DNA from: Lepidodermella squamata
Lineage: Eukaryota; Gastrotricha
Assembly: GCA_047495785.1 (NCBI GenBank)
Contig: JBLDXI010000019.1
Span: forward strand, 3,162,001 to 3,226,000
Reading direction: 5' to 3'
Length of the DNA stretch: 64,000 bases
Of the stretch, positions 38,201-48,568 are shown piece by piece. A program made the translations under genes and the position numbers. The notes below the pieces were generated by a model, which worked only from the letters and a program-made list of their open reading frames with translations, was not told the origin of the DNA and made no database searches. Within the stretch, counting starts at the first letter, position 1, and every line of letters begins with the position of its first letter.

Positions 38201-40285
38201 GTGATGTCTCAAGGCTCGAAATATTGAAACAAATGTATTACTGCTTGCTCGTCAATACTTATCGGATATTTTGCACTGGGCAGTTTGTTTGGAAAGGGTA
38301 TTAGCTTGCATTAAGATGATTTACAGACATGACGCGCTAGCCTTTGTTGGTTCAGGTGTCCCTATTTTCCGGTTTTCGCACCGGCCCAAGTGCTTGATTA
38401 GGTACTAGTGAGACCCCAACTTCGATGATGCCTTCAAATTTCAAAATAAGTTCGCGACTTCTTCTCGTTCCACCTTCATTTCATTCATCCGAAGAATTTC
38501 AACTTCCATTTGTCATCGAAATGAGTTCTCTTTTAATGCACAGGTTACTTGAACATCTTTTGGTCTCTAATTGAATTTGACTCGTTTTGAACAATTTGAG
38601 AACCATGCAACTCTTAGAAATTGAGTAACTCGTTTTTATGCTCATCACTTGACCATAAAATGTAGAACTCGCAATCAAATGAATCAGTCCGCTCAAAAGC
38701 AATTACATCGTGTCAGGTGTTAATTATGTTAGTTACGCAACGGTAGGCCGTAATTTCGTTGCCTTATGACTTGCTCGCTGCTGCCGAGATAGCTATTTAT
38801 GAAAGGGCGGGCTACAAATAATAAGACAACGTGCTGTTATTGCGAGCACACTCACGTGCAATAATCGGGCGCACGGCGAACCGTGACCTAGTGCGGACGC
38901 ATCGCACATCATCGCCGAGCTATAATCATAATTACTATCACGACGGTTCTCATTTTCTTGGTAACAAAAAATATTACTAATGAGAGATGATGATGACCCA
39001 GACACTGATGCATCTTCGTTTTCTTTCGTTTTATAGCTACAATTCCTTACTTCCAAACTGAAGCTCCGTTTTACTCCTGGGAAGTGGGGAAACAAGTCGT
39101 GGTAGTTTCAACCCAAAACTGATCAACCTTTCTGTTATTTGATAATCATGGCATAACTCCGACTCCTGTCAAGAGGTCGAAAGGTCGAATGCGTTACACT
39201 GCTCTGGCGATCAACCTTACACTCCCTTGATTCGCTCAGTTCATTTATTTTTCAGTTTTGAATTTGTATTTAGTATTGCGGATAATCTTGAGCCGGAATA
39301 ATATTACTTCGATAATTTGCTCACTTGTTCCCTCAAGCTAGAGCAACTTTAAAATTACTTCAATTCTCCGAAATTGTTTTGGATAGTTGAAATCTTCAAT
39401 CTTCAAATTTGTGTTGAATAATAGCAACATCCAGTGAATGTTTTTATAATTTTTTTCAAAAATGAGTAACTGCAGGAGTTAGAGAATTTTTTTAAATCTG
39501 TGCTAAAATAGACATTTTTTCGAAAATCTAAGGGCTTCGTGTAAGGGTGCGGTCAATCTTCCTGAACTGGGGCCTTACATATTTTTCCTACCCACCTAGG
39601 CACCACTCAACGTTGTAGGCTTTGTGACGAAGGATGTTGAATAAAATTCCCCAAATTGTATCGGCTACGTCTCGGTTTGATAGAATTTGACCCTCAGTTA
39701 TGAACGAAACATGTACCGACAATTCAGAGAACTTCAACTCTCAGTTGTCGCGTCATTTGAGCAACCAACATTTTGATAAAAATATTTTGCCATGTTTCTG
39801 AGCGAAAATTAAGAATTATTTACTCACTTGATCGCCTTCTGAAAAAAAATCAAGATTTTTCCTTCATTTATTATTATTATGACGATTTGCTCTCAAATCG
39901 TTGCTCATAGATCGCGTGCTCGCAAGTCATAGAAACTTGAATGAAAATTCCTGAATTGCCGGGTCGGTTTAAGAGTTGCCGCAGCAAATTCAGGGTAATT
40001 TTCTCACTTTTCGTGTTCTAAGTTGTCGCTTGAAAAATTTAAATTATATTTTTCTGATTTGTCGCGCTTTGAGCTGTCGCTCAGAGAAATAGCGCGATAT
40101 TCTTCCGAGTTGTCGTAGCTATATCTGAATGTTCGATTTCCGGACTTCGTGGCGCCGAATAAAAATGTAAAAAAATCCAGCTTAATTTTTTCGTAAAACT
40201 TGATTTTTTTCTTTTTGTTTTCCCTCACGCTTTTTAGTTTACCCACGATTATTTTACTTGATTTCAATCATCGATTGGCGATCTC
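35241..40285. other. 5-kb intergenic region
   Basis: AT-rich DNA without a supported gene. The best frame (36909-37151, 80 codons, plus strand) has a protein-like composition but no start context, domain or neighbouring exon that I can support. Long AT-rich simple stretches occur around 37430-37580. Confidence 0.5.
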
Positions 40286-43200
40286 ATGGCGACGACCAGC
40301 GGCTATTTCGCGTCGCCCTCCCCGTCGCAGGTGATCGCAGCCAACAACGCCAACGCCCTTCGCGAACTGGCGCTCATCGAACTCGAGCAATTACGCCACG
40401 AAACCGAACGAGTGCTATGCCGCCATCAGCAAACAAATCAGGCGGCGCCGTCTCAGCCCGCCGCCCGCCCGGCCCTCGTCGAAAAACTACTGCCAACCTA
40501 CCGAGCCTTGCTAGCTAGGCACAACATTCTGGTGAAGCAAAAAATCGGCTCTGGCAGTTATTCGAAAGTTCGCCTGGCTTTTCGCATTGTGCCAGCGTCA
40601 ACGTTCGGCTACCATCCGCTGAATGGCTCGTCGTCGAATTCGCTGCATTCGAACTTTAGCAGCAGCAATATGCCGGCGATTGATCTAGCCCAGCCAGAGT
40701 ACCTGCCTAGCAAGTACGATGAAATTCGACTCGACCCAGTTGCGGTTAAAATTGTTGATCGCCGTCGAGGTAAGCAGGAAATTGTGATTTATTGTGTCAT
40801 TTGGGGAAAAAATCATTACCAAATTATTGCATTCAGTACCAAACTTGATTGAATTCAATGATGACCGTACCAAATTATTCCAATCACTTCTAAATTTCCA
40901 ATTCGAAGGCCCAGCCTTCAACACTAACCTAACCCAAACCTAACCCTAACCTAACCCTAACCTAACCCTAACCTAACCCTAACCTAACCTAACCCTAACC
41001 TAACCTAACCTTTATCCTAACCCTAACCCTAACCAGTTAAATAACGAATAAAATGGTTTGGTATTGAATTAAATGAAATTTGGTATCGGCGTAAGATATT
41101 CCCAAATTTTTTCTTCTTTTTGAAATTTACAAGAAAATTATAAACATTTCCGGAATTAATGATCGATAAAAAATTGATTTTCTTAATTTAGTACTGAATT
41201 TTTCTAATTTTTTTGCAATTACGGCTTTCCTTTTTGATCGTGCTCCCATAGCCGTGGGAATTTTAATTAGCTACACTTTCTGGGTGGAATTAATATCGCA
41301 TCTGCCAGCTGAAGCATACATACCTCCCCAAACTCGTTTGGTTAATAAAATTTAAAATATAATATTAAAATTGGACTGGGAAACGTGAAACTGTAGAGAA
41401 ACCCTTGTGGGAAAATTAAAGCCTTGAAAATATTCGAAACCAGCATTTTTAAAATAACTTTTAACCGGGGCGAAATCAATTCAAGAGTAGTTTGCTAAAT
41501 TTTGCAAACATTTCGTAAATCACCTGAGATCTCGAACGGTTCACTGAACGAATTATTTAATATTTCGAATTTTGTGGTTCTTCAAATTAAGACAACTCCG
41601 TTTTAATTTCGTTTTGAATAATTTGAAAAATTTGGATAAATAAATGCCCTCGGAAATGTTTGCCATTATGATTCATCTATTTCTTAGTGCAAAGTTGTAC
41701 TGGAAAGTTTACTTTGAACTGGCCAAATTTCTTTCAACCGATCTCAGTAAACCACCAAATAACCTTCTAACTGAAGGTTTTAGGTCCGATTTTAGTATCC
41801 AACTTTTGATTGGAATATTTCTCTGTTGGATCGATTTTAGGATATGATCGATATTTTGGGATCAGAGTGGCTTGCAGCTGAGATTGATGTCAATCATCTG
41901 CGATTTAATCAACATTTTTGCGCAATTTCGCAAAGTCAAAAGCCAGAGAGTGTTATTCCGTTAAATTTTCCACATCCTGAAAATAATTTCTAGTCTAAGC
42001 AAATTGCTCACCTGAGATGACATTTCCTGTATTCCTGTTACGGAAAAATTCTTCCAAATTTTTAACTGATAATTTTGAAAATTTCAACAAATTTTAAGCT
42101 GCTAGCTATTTTGATGATCAATTTGTATTTTTAAATATTTTTTTTCAGTTTTTTAGTTTTCAGCTGAATATTGTTTTCTGTTTTTTTGCCTAGCTCCGAA
42201 GGATTACCAGACGCGATTTATGCCGCGCGAACTCGACATATGGGGCACGCTGCGCCACCCGAACATCGTTCGGCTGCACGAAATTTTTACGGATTCGCTC
42301 GACCGATTCGTTTTCATGGTGTCCGAGTACGTCGAGGGCGGCGACTGCCTGCGCTACGTGCAGCGCGTCGGCTCGCTCGCCGAACCCACCGCCTGCCACT
42401 GGGTTGCTCAGGTAAGACCGCGGTGCATTTTTTTCGGTTCAGCGAACGGTTTGACCTAGCTCAGGTCTCAGGTGTATCAGACATCGTAGCTAATTGGCTC
42501 GGTCAATGTCCAGTTTGTTTGTTGTAATTGAATTTATTCCCGTATAAGCTAATAATAATGACGAGTCGATGGCCCAATTTTGACAGGTATTTGGCGTTTG
42601 GCGTGGCAAAAAAAGACAATTTCTAAGTAGCTCGTGAGAGGGTTTTGCGGTATTTTCTTATGCCCAATTTTAGCTTCTCTCTAACCGCAGGAAATTAGGC
42701 TGAGTGCTAGTTAGTTTCCTCATAATGGTGCTATTTTATTGGAAAAACATCATGGACGTTAGCGTCCGTAGTGACAGTTCACGTTTTTAGTACATTTTCA
42801 TATTTTAATGGGGTAATCGCTCGCCGAACCCTGCCACTGGGTTGCTCAGGTAAGTTTTTTTGCTAACGGAAGGTTTGACCTAGCTCAAGTGTATCCGAAA
42901 TCGTAACTAATTGGCTCGGTTAATGTCCATTTTGTTTGCTGTAATTAAATTTATTCCCTTAAGCCAAATTGGCAGGTCAAAAAAATCAGGATTTCTAAGT
43001 AGTTCGTGAGGGGTATTTTATGGTATTTTCTTATGCCCAATTTCGGCTTCTCATAAGTCGCAAGAAATTAGGCTGAGTGCTGATTGCTCATTAGTTTTTC
43101 TCGTTAAAGCGCGAATTTATGGTAAAAGAAAAATTATGGACGTTTGCGTCTGCAATGCCGGTTCACTTATGTTTAGGACATTTTAATTGTAATGGGGTAA

Positions 43201-44887
43201 TTTTTATTAACTAGCAGAAAAACAATTTACATGTTGACCAATTTTGTGGATGTAAGTTGAAGCCACATGATAGTATCATGTCTCAACTAATGTACTTACC
43301 TTACACCTGAAAATCATGATGAGTAAAATGAGCGTTTGTTAATTCATTTTAGGGAGCTTACCACTTGCCCAATTTGAAAAATGTTAAAAATTATTTAAAA
43401 CCATTATTTAAAACCAAAGAGTTCGATGCGTTGATAAAATTGTTTTTTTTACTGGCTAATTATTTTCATCATTTGGCGTTATTTTGAAATGGAAAAAAAA
43501 TAATTTCGTTCGATTTTATTCTTCCTGTAGATCTGCTGCGGCGTTCGTTACATGCACGCGAAGGGCGTGTGCCACCGTGATCTCAAGCTGGAAAATTTGT
43601 TCATCGACAAAACAGCGACGCAGATAAAAATCGGCGATCTGGGTTTCGCTCGGCGGTTCGGCAACTCGGCGCGTGAGCTCAGCCAGACGTATTGCGGCTC
43701 GAAATCGTACGCAGCGCCCGAGATTCTACGCGGCGTACCCCATGACGCGAAAAAATCTGACGTGTGGGCCGTGGGTGTTATAGCGTACATCCTACTAACG
43801 GGTAAAATGCCGTTCGACGAGTCGCAGAGCAACCGGCGCATCATCGACGACCAGCGGCAGTTGATTGTGCTCAATTGGAACCGATTTCCGTTACTTTCGC
43901 TCAATTCTCGATCTTTCGTCGATCGCGCACTCACATTTTCGTACAATAAACGGTAAGAAACTACATTCTTTTATTATTTGATATTGAATTGATCCCAAAT
44001 CATTTGCTAAAAAATAACATTGCAAAGTTTTGATTTTTAGTTGAACTCTTAGAGTAAATAAATTTCGTTTGGAATTGATTCAAATTTGATTTAGATTTGA
44101 TCCGGAAATGATTCCTATTTCCTAATGATAAATTTCTAAAGTTTTATTCAAATGTTGCAAATAATTTGATCTGAAGTTGAGTAGAATTTGATCCAAATTT
44201 GATTGATATAACAAATTGATGTTCCTTTTGTTTTTAATTCAAATTTGATCATAAATTCACTCAAGGTCGTAATTTGATCTTCTCTATGTTAAGTTTTGAT
44301 GTATGCACTATTTCAGACCGGCGATTTCTGTGTTGTTGGCTCATGATTGGCTGAAGCCGCACGGCGGTATGATTGCCAAATTGGAAGCAACGCTGAACCC
44401 GAACCATGGCATACTCGCCCCAATGCAATCAACCCCAATCACCCATCAGCCTGCTCAGCCGCGCGTTGTTAGATCCACTCAACATGTCCCGCATCAAGCC
44501 GCGCCTTACAAGCGGCCGTTCCTGTTGACTGAACAATTTCATCAGCAAGCGCCGCCAAATTTCGACTCAGTCAACGATACGAGCGATCCAATGGTTGTAA
44601 CCTCCCCTCCCGGTGCGCCTCGAGGTCAAGTTAGAATGGATACAGCGCCAAGCTTGGCTTCACCCGTGATCGGAAATTTACGAAACGGCACTTCAACGTC
44701 ATCATCCGCTGCCACGACTCCGATCTCTGCATGTCCGACGGACCAAGCCAGTTTCGAGCGCATGTTTGGCAAAGCTATTGTTACTCTATATCCGGGACTC
44801 GTTCCAACTCACAATTGCTCACCCCAGTGCCAGTGTGGTGGTGGCTTGAACCCGTCGCGATTCGGTTTTCGAATCGGCTCATCGTGA
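40286..44887 (+). CDS. TSSK-like serine/threonine protein kinase
   Basis: Four exons: 40286-40769, 42194-42411, 43531-43952, 44317-44887 (phases 1, 0, 2), 564 residues. An N-terminal extension of about 85 residues leads to the glycine loop GSGSYSKV. An unusual Ser/Asn-rich insert of about 50 residues separates it from the ATP-lysine strand DPVAVKIVDRR. Then come HPNIVRLHE, the catalytic loop HRDLKLEN, KIGDLGFARRF, YCGSKSYAAPEIL and the segment DVWAVGVIAYILLTGKMPFD. The activation-segment and APE region resemble testis-specific serine kinases (TSSK), which phosphorylate sperm proteins during spermiogenesis. DLG replaces the usual DFG, tolerated in many active kinases. A C-terminal tail of about 190 Pro/Thr/Ser-rich residues ends in CSPQCQCGGGLNPSRFGFR. 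A polyA signal lies at 45169-45174. CAMK-group membership is firm; the TSSK subfamily is likely. Confidence 0.85.
40923..41034. repeat. Interstitial telomere-like repeat tract
   Basis: About 110 bp of alternating CCTAA and CCCTAA units (AACCTAACCCTAACC pattern) inside intron 1 of the kinase gene. The unit mix lies between TTAGG and TTAGGG. Confidence 0.85.
42373..43200 (+). repeat. Tandem duplication of the kinase exon 2 end plus intron
   Basis: Unit 1 (42373-42816) spans the last 39 bp of exon 2, its donor and the following intron. Unit 2 (42817-43200) repeats it with divergence: CTGCCACTGGGTTGCTCAGG plus a GTAAGT donor, then GGTTTGACCTAGCTCA and TTGGCTCGG. Both units end AATGGGGTAA. Unit 2 carries a partial, acceptor-less exon copy with a short deletion. 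Confidence 0.85.
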
Positions 44888-45482
44888 GAAGTGACCTCAA
44901 TTTTTCTCGTTAGAAGCTGTGATAACACGCCTGCTCCGGTCTAATATACGTTACAGTCTATATCGTTGTTCATCTCGTCAAATTCTATATAGCAGTCGCT
45001 CTTTCAAAACTCACCGGACAGATAATGTGAAGGATTTTATTTTTCCTAGTAACAAACTCGCATGCGGAAAAAGTTTTTCTGTTTCTCATCAATATTTTTC
45101 TCTGTTGAGCTTAAAGCGTCGGCTGTGTTGTTAATGCGATACACTTATGTTAAGACTCGATGACAGTAAATAAAACAATCAGCGACGCGGTGGAAAAATA
45201 TCGACTTGTTACGCTTCGGCGGCTCGATGAAACTTGCGTCACACTTTGACGCGCGTGATCGGTAATCGCTGCATCACACCTTGTTTACCCGCGCATTTGT
45301 CGCAGCGTCGCAGTTGACGCATCAGCGTTATGTTTGCGCACGCGCGCTTTTGATCTACGTATAGGTTACACAATCGCAGCACTCACATGGGTACCAGACG
45401 CGGTAATTAAGAAGCACAGGGTAAACAAACCGGCAAGCCCCACATCGGGTCAATCCGGTATTGCCTTGATAATGTCCTAAAA
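44888..45482. other. Intergenic region upstream of the four-gene cluster
   Basis: Holds the kinase 3' end (AATAAA at 45169-45174). The stretch 45180-45480 is relatively GC-rich and presumably contains the promoter of the first cluster gene. No clear core element is seen. Confidence 0.5.
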
Positions 45483-46928
45483 ATGAGAATAATTACATCC
45501 GTTCTAGTCCTACTCCTTTCCTTGTCTATTTTACTCGAAGACAGATTTTACCTGGTTCAAACTTACGAAGTCTCGTGTGAAGTCCAGCTATCGGATGCTT
45601 ATAAGTGGGGAACAAGTGCGGCGATTACAGCCGCTGCAGTTCTTCTCGGCACAGTGCCAACTTTAACTATAAACCCTCCCGCAATTGGTCAATTTATCGG
45701 TGTTACTACTACAGCTGTCTTGCGTTTACTCTGGCCATTAATCATCGGAGCGAACGATCATTGCGCCAGAGATGCGTTGCAAGTCGCATGGCGCCAGGCT
45801 GAGTTGATGACCAATATCAAACTCAGCAACTACACCCTGGAGAAACGAAAGCGCTTTTTCGACGGAATGAGTGATACCGCGAAAAGAGCCTACGAATGGC
45901 TTCCAATTATCAAGGACCCATCTTTAAGTGACGACGCAAGGAAAGCTGCTTACCAGGAGTATTACGAGGCGCTCGAGTTCATTTACTTCAGAGCTAACGA
46001 TGAAAGAGCAGTGTTTTTTGAAGGGTCCTCTTCTTCTGCGGACAGTGGCCCAGCGGCGGTGCAACAAGCCGCTGAATTCTTCATGTATATTCGCGAGCTT
46101 TCATTCATGCAGCTGGGAGTAGCAGTTGAAATGGCTGGTAACCCTTTGCTGTCGCCAATAGCAAAACAAAAGTTGACGGCAGACATCCAAGAAGATGCGA
46201 TGTTCTACTGGAAAGCTGGCCACTCAGCTATTGAGAAAATCGTCCGGTGTTTACCTAATGACCGAATCGGCCCGGCTAGATTAGCGTTGACAGTCCACCT
46301 TAAGCCGATGTTTGATTTCGTGGGGAAGCTAGCCTTTAAATCCAGTCCGTTCACATATCGAAAGGCACTGGTTTATAAGCCGATTACTAGCGGTGACTAC
46401 ATCGCCCTTCGGCTGAATGATGGAAGTTACGAGGGGTTTGAAAAGGTTTTTCGAAGATCAGTCCCGCAAACTCAGCCTCAAAATGCGGATTCGTGCCCGA
46501 GATGCGGCTGGGATTTGTTTGACCACAGATTTTCGCCCGAGTCTGGCCCAGATCCCAGTATGCCGACGAGCCAATCGTGGCGATGTAGGGATAGTGTTTA
46601 TCACGTGACAAATTACCAAGATATGGGAGTTCCAATTCTTACCTGCGAGAATATCATAATTACATACAGAAAGGAACAGGTATATAGGTATGTTTTTACT
46701 ACGAATATCAAATATTTTGAAAATAATTTTGAATTTTTTAGTGAGGACTTGAGCCAACTTGCCCAGTTCATGATTTTGGCCACAAATGACACTGCTCAAG
46801 ACCCAGCTAAACGGCGGGAAATTAACTGTGGCTCTCCAATTCTGGATCGGGATCACGTCCTTTTAGTTCCGACGCCAGAATGGTCTGGAAAAGTGTCAAC
46901 TATTGACGCTATCATTTTGAAGGCTTAA
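45483..46928 (+). CDS. Secreted CPxCGWDLFD-family protein 1; putative helical pore-former-like
   Basis: The first of four tandem paralogues. A signal peptide (about 28 residues) precedes YEVSCEV. A hydrophobic, Ala/Gly/Pro-rich segment follows (TTTAVLRLLWPLIIGAND), then a long, mostly helical region ending EKIVRCLPNDRIGPAR. The C-terminal part has SGDYIALRLNDG, the motif CPRCGWDLFD and a terminal strand ILDRDHVLLVP. The frame is open throughout (481 codons), but GTATGT at 46688 and TTTTTTAG at 46741 define a 54-nt phase-2 intron at the same position as the intron of the fourth gene; spliced, the protein is 463 residues. The helix-bundle pattern with a hydrophobic hairpin recalls bacterial delta-endotoxin N-domains; this is a hypothesis from pattern only and no family is assigned. 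About 72 bp separate its stop from the next start. Confidence 0.8.
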   Translation: MRIITSVLVLLLSLSILLEDRFYLVQTYEVSCEVQLSDAYKWGTSAAITAAAVLLGTVPTLTINPPAIGQFIGVTTTAVLRLLWPLIIGANDHCARDALQVAWRQAELMTNIKLSNYTLEKRKRFFDGMSDTAKRAYEWLPIIKDPSLSDDARKAAYQEYYEALEFIYFRANDERAVFFEGSSSSADSGPAAVQQAAEFFMYIRELSFMQLGVAVEMAGNPLLSPIAKQKLTADIQEDAMFYWKAGHSAIEKIVRCLPNDRIGPARLALTVHLKPMFDFVGKLAFKSSPFTYRKALVYKPITSGDYIALRLNDGSYEGFEKVFRRSVPQTQPQNADSCPRCGWDLFDHRFSPESGPDPSMPTSQSWRCRDSVYHVTNYQDMGVPILTCENIIITYRKEQVYRYVFTTNIKYFENNFEFFSEDLSQLAQFMILATNDTAQDPAKRREINCGSPILDRDHVLLVPTPEWSGKVSTIDAIILKA

Positions 46929-46999
46929 AGCTATTTTCAGTAAATTAGAGTATTATTTATTCATTCATTTTCATATTTTTAGGAATTTTAATTGAAAAA

Positions 47000-48448
47000 A
47001 TGAGGGCCAACTTCATATGGAATTTCGGCATAATTTCCGGTTTTTTCCTGTATTACTCCTCCGATTGCCAAATTTACGAAGTTTCATGCGAAGTCGCGCA
47101 GTCTGATGCGTACAAATGGGGTACCAGCTCTGCCTTCATGCTATCATCAGTCGCTTTAGGTGCCGTCCCGCCTCTCACCATTCTTCGCCCACCTGGCGCC
47201 GGAAACGCCGTTGGAGCCGCCACTACGGCGTTATGGCGCTTCTTATGGCCAATGATCATCGGGCAAAACGACCACTGCGTTGCTAGGGCGATTCGCGAAA
47301 TGATGCAACGATTCGAGATGATGACTAATCAAAAAGTTAACAACGTTACCATGGAAGAAATTCGGCGTTGGTTTGACGGGCATGCTGATACTGCGAAAAA
47401 GGTCTATGAATGGATTCCTATAATCAGAAGTGCTAAGGACGATACTACTAGACGGGATGCGTCTATTGAATTCTTGAAGGGGTTAAAATACCTGTATTAC
47501 TCAGCTAACGAGGCTCGGGATTCATTTGTCGAGGGAGCGATTGCTCAATCGGCGAGTTTCTTAGCCCTCCGAGAACTGGCGTTCCTTCAGTTCGGAGTTT
47601 CGGCCGAGATTGTCGCGAATAAATTCACGCCAGATGTTGTCAAGAAGAAATTTCTAGAAGACTACAAAGAAGACGTTGAGTTCTACTGGAAATCGAGCCA
47701 TGTTGCCGTTGAAAAACTCGTCCGATGCCTGCCGAATGACGATATTGCTAAAGCAAGAGCTGGCTTGTCTAGCTATCTCAGGCCATTGTACGATTTTGCG
47801 TATAAATTCATTGAAAAAAACGGATCTGTGGTCTACTCGCGGCAAGCTGTGTACAAACCTGTTACTAGTGGAGATTTCGTCGCTTTGAGGCAGAATGATG
47901 GGAAATTGGTTGTTTTCGAGGGTATCTACCGGTTGCCCGTTCACAGAGAATCGCCGGCCACACGGGAACCGTTCAACTCAACTTGCCCCGTTTGCGGCTG
48001 GGACTTATTTGACGACCGTTATTCGCCTAATAGCAATTTTATCGAAAAATCCTTCCCATGCCGAGATTCGATTTTCGACATATTGAATGGGCAGCAATTC
48101 GGTACTCCAATCAAAACCTGTGAAACAGTTGCCCTCAGCTACCGGCCGCAATTCATCCGCCAGCAAATTCAAAAAAGGAGGGCGAAGCTCAAGGCTGAAA
48201 TGGCTGAGAAAAAGGACGATGTTGAGGCAAGTGGGATAATTCAGAACGCCGAGGCGGCTATTTCGATACTAGTCGATGCGCAAATGCAGCCGCCGTTGTT
48301 TGTGGTGAGCGGTTACAATGAAACGACTAATGAGTTACTTCAGTGTGGACGGGTCGTGCTCAACCGGGACCGCATCCAGCTCACGCCTGTATCGGCATGG
48401 CTCAACAAAGTAAACACACTTGACGTTGTTATTCTTAAAGCCGAATGA
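47000..48448 (+). CDS. Secreted CPxCGWDLFD-family protein 2
   Basis: A single exon of 482 residues. The hydrophobic N-terminus (IISGFFLYYSSDC) precedes QIYEVSCEV. The conserved block order is as in gene 1: WRFLWPMIIGQNDHC, RRWFDGHADTAKKVYEWIPI, FLALRELAFLQFGVSAEIV, FYWKSSHVAVEKLVRCLPND, SGDFVALRQNDG, CPVCGWDLFDDRYSP, CETVALSYR and LNRDRIQLTP near the end. A Lys/Glu-rich insert of about 40 residues (KRRAKLKAEMAEKKDDVE) occurs only in this copy. It is closest to gene 4, sharing FDGHADTAKK and NEARD. TTTTTAG lies 16 bp before the ATG, so it may be reached by splicing from upstream or by trans-splicing. The function is unknown. Confidence 0.82.
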   Translation: MRANFIWNFGIISGFFLYYSSDCQIYEVSCEVAQSDAYKWGTSSAFMLSSVALGAVPPLTILRPPGAGNAVGAATTALWRFLWPMIIGQNDHCVARAIREMMQRFEMMTNQKVNNVTMEEIRRWFDGHADTAKKVYEWIPIIRSAKDDTTRRDASIEFLKGLKYLYYSANEARDSFVEGAIAQSASFLALRELAFLQFGVSAEIVANKFTPDVVKKKFLEDYKEDVEFYWKSSHVAVEKLVRCLPNDDIAKARAGLSSYLRPLYDFAYKFIEKNGSVVYSRQAVYKPVTSGDFVALRQNDGKLVVFEGIYRLPVHRESPATREPFNSTCPVCGWDLFDDRYSPNSNFIEKSFPCRDSIFDILNGQQFGTPIKTCETVALSYRPQFIRQQIQKRRAKLKAEMAEKKDDVEASGIIQNAEAAISILVDAQMQPPLFVVSGYNETTNELLQCGRVVLNRDRIQLTPVSAWLNKVNTLDVVILKAE

Positions 48449-48568
48449 TTGCTCATCAAATACTCAGCTTTTGCAACCAAATAAAACGATATTTGCTTTC
48501 TTATAAGAGGTTTTGCGTGCTGATTATTACAGGGTGAATAATTGATAGGAAAAGTCATTTCACCGAAA

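Noticed and set aside
40923-41034. Chromosome end
   Set aside because: The telomere-like tract has coding exons on both sides and is only about 110 bp, so it is interstitial.
46680-46741. 62-nt alternative intron starting at GTATAT in cluster gene 1
   Set aside because: Using this donor would put an immediate stop in frame; the donor at 46688 keeps the frame and matches gene 4.
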